DNA from: Hygrocybe punicea
Lineage: Eukaryota; Basidiomycota; Agaricomycetes; Agaricales; Hygrophoraceae
Direction: 5' to 3'
DNA length: 64,000 nt
Assembly (NCBI GenBank): GCA_963556145.1
Contig: OY744473.1
Location: 1,116,001-1,180,000, forward strand
Shown here: one piece after another, positions 59,962 through 64,000 of the stretch
Layout of the letters: each line of letters opens with the position of its first letter
Position numbering within the stretch: the stretch's first letter is position 1
Notes under the pieces: model-generated
Database searches by the model: none
What the model saw: the letters and a program-made list of their open reading frames with translations, nothing else
What the model was told of the DNA's origin: nothing
Translations under genes and position numbers: made by a program

Positions 59962-60056
59962 AGTGGGTCTCAAGTTCGCCTAGTGGTTCCCTACCAGGAA
60001 TCCTGCTGCGGTTCCTGAGAGCCAAATTAGGCAGGACTTCTAAATACGGCATTACT
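59962..60056 (+). repeat. Left 95-bp terminal inverted repeat of the Harbinger element
   Basis: Matches the reverse complement of 63833-63927 at 94 of 95 positions; the difference lies in TAAATACGGC (left) versus TAAATATGGC. Confidence 0.95.
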
Positions 60057-60259
60057 TAGGGTTATGTGTTGCCGCGTTGCCAGCGTGGCATTAGATAATG
60101 CCTAACCTTTTGTTAAGTCTATATACGGCAAACTTATCCCGGTACATGAGAGAGTGTCAACACTTTATGACAGCACTGATCTTGATGTAAGGCTGTTACA
60201 GCATAAATACACGGCTGTTTGTCAGAGCAGCCAGAACACTTCTTTGAACCGCTGCCATC

Positions 60260-61840
60260 ATGCCTCACCAATCCCACCGTCAAAAACTGCTCCTGGCTCT
60301 GAATCAAGTCAAATGTGACCTCATCCAGAGGAAATATTATGACTTGGTTGGGAATCTGATTGAAGATCTGATTGAAGATTTGCCTGACCACTTTGATTCT
60401 GATACTGAGACCGGTACTGATATCGACATGTCAGATGATGCCTTTCCATCCTCAGACCTTCCCTCCGATGATTCTATGAACATACCCAGCTCAGACTCAG
60501 AAACAAGCAACCAACTCTCCAACTACCTTTTCACGGAACTGGTCGATGCTATTGGAGCTCTTGAAGATGAAGTTAGAAAGGCGCGAGTCCTCAGAACTCG
60601 TACTCGTGTTTCCCATGCCCCCCAGCTTCATCTCCTTGATGAATGGTCTCTCAACGACCCTCGCCGTTTCCGACGAAAACTCCGTGTCGATCCTCCTGTT
60701 TTTGACAGGTTGGTTGAACTAATCGAAAACCATCCCATTTTTGCCTCCGACCGCCAACTCCCTGTCGAAATCCAATTGGCAATTTTTCTGAATCGTGCTG
60801 GCCACTATGGGAATGCTGCAACCACTGAAGATGTGGCGGAATGGGCAGGGGTATCTGTTGGTACAGTCTACAATTGCACTAACCGTGTTATGATTGCAAT
60901 TGCTGCCCATCATGATGATGCCCTATCTTGGAATCCTGAGGATCCTCGTTGTCTGCATGAGAAGAATATGGCAAAGAAGTGGGTGGAGAGCAAGACTTGC
61001 AAGGAGTGGAAAGGTGGTTATTTGACTGGTGATGGGTCATGCTTTCCCCTCTTCCAGAAGCCTGGGCTACATGGAGAGTCTTTCTATGACAGGAAGTGCA
61101 ATTATTCCCTTAATTGCCAGGTTCTTTTATATTTATTCTCTTGGTCTCTTTTTCTCAAACATTTTCTTCCAGGTTATCAGCCTTCCACATAATTTACAGA
61201 TTGTTGATTATGTTGCTGGCATAGTGGGGAGTATCCATGACTCCACTGCCTTTGCAATGTCCTGTGTTGCAGAGGAGCCCAACTTATTCTTTTCGGCCAA
61301 TGAGTGGATGTGGGCAGATTCAGCATACCCATGTTATACTTGGTGTATCCCACCCTTCAAGAAGCCCGCAAGAGGGAGCCTTACTCCATTCCAGAAGAAA
61401 TTCAATTATTTTTTATCAAGGGTATGCTTTTATTTTAATATTATACATGTGCTGATTCAAGATATTAGATTCGTGTACGTTCAGAGCATCTCTTTGGTGC
61501 TCTGAAGGGCCGATTTTCCTCTTTACGGGAATTGCGTTTCCAAATTCAAGATCAAAAGAAATTCAACTATGTCAATCTCTGGGTGCGGTGTTGCTTGATT
61601 CTACACAATTTAATTATTCGGATTGAAGAGGAGCTGGGGTTGAATGATACAACTGAATGGGCCAGAAATGACTGCGACCGTGAGGCTTATGCTGAGGGCG
61701 AGGACTATGGAGGTGAAGAGGGGGAAGGGGGAGAAGGGGAAGAAGGGGAAGAGGCACCTGACCACAATGATCCTGACACTGTTGCAGGAAAAGAATTTCG
61801 TGAATACCTAGCTATGTTTGCACAGCATATGCAGAACTAG
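60260..61840 (+). CDS. PIF/Harbinger DDE superfamily nuclease (transposase)
   Basis: Cuts and joins element ends together with the Myb-like partner. Three exons (60260-61120, 61173-61421, 61469-61840) joined by 52- and 47-nt introns, all phase 0, give 493 residues. After an acidic N-terminus (ETGTDIDMSDDAFPSSDLPS) comes FRRKLRVDPPVFDRLVELIE, QLPVEIQLAIFLNRAGHYGN and VAEWAGVSVGTVYNCTNRVM (helix-turn-helix region). The DDE domain shows GGYLTGDGSCFPLFQKPG (first Asp), VAGIVGSIHDSTAF (second Asp), MWADSAYPCYTWCIPPF (third acidic position) and RSEHLFGALKGRFSSLREL. It ends in a Glu/Gly-rich stretch. All catalytic positions are present. Convergent with the Myb-like gene. Confidence 0.93.
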
Positions 61841-62035
61841 TTTACAAACTATATCTTTGATTATTCACCACTCAGCTCAGCCACAATCCCTATGGGAAGA
61901 CAGGAAACAGCATAGACATTTATTATGATCACGGCAAAGAGCATGATACATAGGGGGGGGGACAGGGTTATATAGGGGGGGAAAGGGCTGCATGGTGAGA
62001 GGTATCAATAATAGCTACAGAAAGGAAACGGTCCA

Positions 62036-63629
62036 CTACTCATTGTTCGTCGGCTCAGACTCCTGCCGAAGGCCCGATAGCTCCAGCTGCCTGACCTTGA
62101 GTTTCTGCGACTCGATCTCAAGCCTTGCGAGTTCGATCTTGAGGGCGAGGGAGTTCCGATCTTCCTCGGCCTGGACACGGATCTTCTCTAGATCATGTTG
62201 ACGGTCCGCCTCTTTCTCTGCCTTCCTCTCGTCCATGCGACGTTTCTTGGATGTGTCATGTTGATTCACTGCAGTTGAAAGTTGTTGAACCAGTTCTAGG
62301 CGGTCATCGAAGTTGCTGGTGGGGTTGACTCGTTTGCGAGATGGGCGTGAGGAGATGGATGTGGGAGGGGTTACGCTCATGGCCCACGTAGTTGGTGAAG
62401 GGGCAGATGACGATGGGGCAGACCTATCAGAATCGGAGGGGCTGTACATTGCACGATGTGCCTGAATTGCTGGTGCACGAAGCGCTAATGCTTGTGCTCG
62501 AAGAACAAGTTGCTCGGCCTCAGACCCTGAACCAGATTCCCCGAAGACACCGTGACTTAACGGACTTTGGCTTCGTGAGGAGGGACTTGACTGGTTGACA
62601 TTTAAGAAGCGTGGGAGGGGCAGCCGGTGCCCTGCCGAAAAGCCAGTAGTGGTGTTCGGAGGGGTAGTGGTGTTTGGAGGGGTAGCAGTGTTTGGAGGGG
62701 TAGCGGTGTTTGGAGGGGAATTGGCGATAGCGATGTCGGGAGGGGGATTGGTGGTAGTGGTTGAGGTGGTAGCGGCAGTAGCGGCAGTGTTTTCCAATAG
62801 CCAGGGTAATCCAAGTTCACTCGGGTGCGGAAGGTCGTTTAGGTCGATGATGCCGGGAATGAAGTTGTCGTCAGGTGTGGGGGGGCTATTGGGATCCAGG
62901 AGGTCATCGGCGCCAATTGACATGGGTGGGAAATTAGGCACAGCACTTGGGCCTGTCGAAGGCCCGGGGGACGTTGGTAATGACCTATGGCCAGGGTAAA
63001 GGAGGCTGGTTGCTTGGGCAGCAAGATCTTGGCCAGCCTGAGACGTAGCCGGTTGTGGGTTGTGGCTGGGTACGGATTCCCAGATCCCGTGCAGCCGTTG
63101 ATACCAAGGGAATTCCATGCTGGTTTTTTCTAATTTATGGTTAGAAAAAAAAAAACCAACGGCGAAAACAACAAAAAACTTGCGGGATATGTTAACCGGG
63201 CCCACCTCACCATCACCAACTGTCAGTAAACCGGCGCCCATTTTCCCTAACCCTTGGCGAACCTCACGATACTTGCTCTTGAGTCTGCCAAACAATCAAG
63301 TCAGCGATGATGGGCGATAAGGGAAATACTAACGTTTGTAAACGGTTCTCAACTGCCCGGGCAAATTTCTCCACATTCTGAGTATAGCCAGTACGGATTT
63401 GAGGGTTGTCATCAGCAGAAAACACCGCATGGGCAATTTTGGTGTAGATGTGCATCTTCGACTCTTTTCCTACAATCTTCTTGCGATTCGTCACCTTCGC
63501 ATCTTGAGAAGAGTCTGAAAACAGCTTGATACGATCGAAGGGGTTGTCTTCGAGCCAGGTTACTAGCCTATCAGTTCGTCGCGAGTGGTTGCCATCCCAA
63601 AAGACTTTGATTTTGGACAAGTCGGTCAT
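62036..63629 (-). CDS. Myb/SANT-like partner protein of the Harbinger element
   Basis: In Harbinger elements this protein binds the element ends and carries the nuclease into the nucleus. The start at 63629 (MTDLSKIKVFWDGNHSRRTD) is chosen because the domain begins here; exon 1 (63334-63629) joins via a 49-nt intron to LKSKYREVRQGLGKMGAGLL, completing a SANT-like trihelix (WLEDNPFDRIKLFSDSS; IAHAVFSADD; FARAVENRLQ). A second intron near 63125-63200 is likely, since GFFFSNHKLEKT looks intronic. A Pro/Asn/Thr repeat (PPNTATPPNTTT, 62640-62730) follows, and a C-terminal coiled coil (LEKIRVQAEEDRNSLALKIE) ends at 62036. Confidence 0.85.
62640..62730 (-). repeat. 18-bp coding minisatellite in the Myb-like gene
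   Basis: About five GTTTGGAGGGGTAGCGGT-type units encode the repeated Pro-Pro-Asn-Thr segment. Confidence 0.8.
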
Positions 63630-63832
63630 ATTTTGCGAGCGGGAGCAAGCTGAGGGACGGGTTGAAGGTGGGGCAGGGCAGGAGGTGAAAGTATTGGTCT
63701 TTGAACGTTGGCTCCGCCTGGGAGCAACAAGGAAACTGCGTGTTCTGGTTGAGTCGTGCATGAAAGATGAAACAAAATCGCCAAATATGGACCTAACAAA
63801 CAGGTTTTCGAGCAACAATAATAATTACAGTG

Positions 63833-63927
63833 AGTAATGCCATATTTAGAAGTCCTGCCTAATTTGGCTCTCAGGAACCGCAGCAGGATTCCTGGTAGGG
63901 AACCACTAGGCGAACTTGAGACCCACT
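63833..63927 (-). repeat. Right 95-bp terminal inverted repeat of the Harbinger element
   Basis: Partner of 59962-60056; followed directly by the ACT duplication (63928-63930). Confidence 0.95.
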
Positions 63928-64000
63928 ACTGTAAGTTGGCACTCATTTTGTAGTAATTCGAGCGGCCTATAACGTCATGAATTATATTCCAGTGAGAGGT

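Larger units (their letters stand above)
59962..63927. mobile_element. Complete PIF/Harbinger DNA transposon (3,966 bp)
   Basis: Bounded by 95-bp terminal inverted repeats (AGTGGGTCTCAAGTTCGCC...) with a single mismatch and by a 3-bp direct repeat ACT (59959-59961 and 63928-63930). It carries the two genes expected of autonomous Harbinger elements: a DDE nuclease (plus) and a Myb/SANT-like DNA-binding partner (minus), convergent to each other. Both frames are intact after removal of short introns. The nearly identical ends and open genes point to a recent, possibly active copy. Confidence 0.92.

Noticed and set aside
1..64000. tRNA or rRNA genes
   Set aside because: No stretch with a recognisable tRNA box A/B pair or rRNA sequence was found by eye; a covariance-model scan would be decisive.

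Overview
The window looks like nuclear DNA of a basidiomycete fungus, most likely a mushroom-forming Agaricomycete. The genes are split by many 45-70 nt GT-AG introns. The window carries a dense set of tyrosine-kinase-like (TKL) kinases of the kind expanded in Agaricomycetes, along with a GPI-anchored chitin deacetylase, a Ty3/Gypsy remnant and a PIF/Harbinger transposon. Gene models were joined by hand from splice signals and reading frames. Exon ends of the well conserved genes are good; starts of some kinases are less certain.

Layout. 1-4.4 kb is transposon-rich: a hAT-like non-autonomous element with a low-complexity core, a decayed Gypsy pol end, and C-rich DNA without genes. 4.4-6.9 kb is a chitin deacetylase on the minus strand. 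7.3-40.7 kb is a kinase district with nine TKL genes (A-E and G-J below) and one atypical kinase (F). Embedded in it are housekeeping genes: mitochondrial elongation factor G (MEF1), SEC13, a nucleostemin-type GTPase, and an intronless membrane protein. Two large gaps (8.4-13.6 and 14.7-17.0 kb) hold no gene I can support.

40.7-53.6 kb is mixed: an unknown C-terminal gene piece, a BTB/POZ gene broken by one stop codon, an intact MET22/HAL2-type nucleotidase, a frameshifted membrane-protein pseudogene, a second low-complexity-cored element, a possible small secreted protein, and transposon-derived repeats with a decayed ORF. 53.6-59.3 kb holds a dynamin/Mx-like GTPase convergent with a GIT1-like MFS transporter. 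59.96-63.93 kb is a complete, apparently young PIF/Harbinger element with 95-bp inverted repeats, a DDE nuclease and a Myb/SANT-like partner.

How the parts relate. The housekeeping genes serve unrelated core functions (mitochondrial translation, ER export, ribosome assembly, sulfur/PAP metabolism) and do not form a pathway. The distinctive feature is the TKL array. Its members share exon boundaries around the VAIK and HGD(L/M/I)(K/R)G motifs, so they are local duplicates. At least three have lost canonical catalytic residues (A: HSN; B: HGS; G: DGG in place of DFG) while staying open, which suggests retained pseudokinases beside active relatives. The most unusual sequence-level observations are a predicted 2-nt microexon in the chitin deacetylase, the two satellite-cored terminal-inverted-repeat elements, and the intact Harbinger element.
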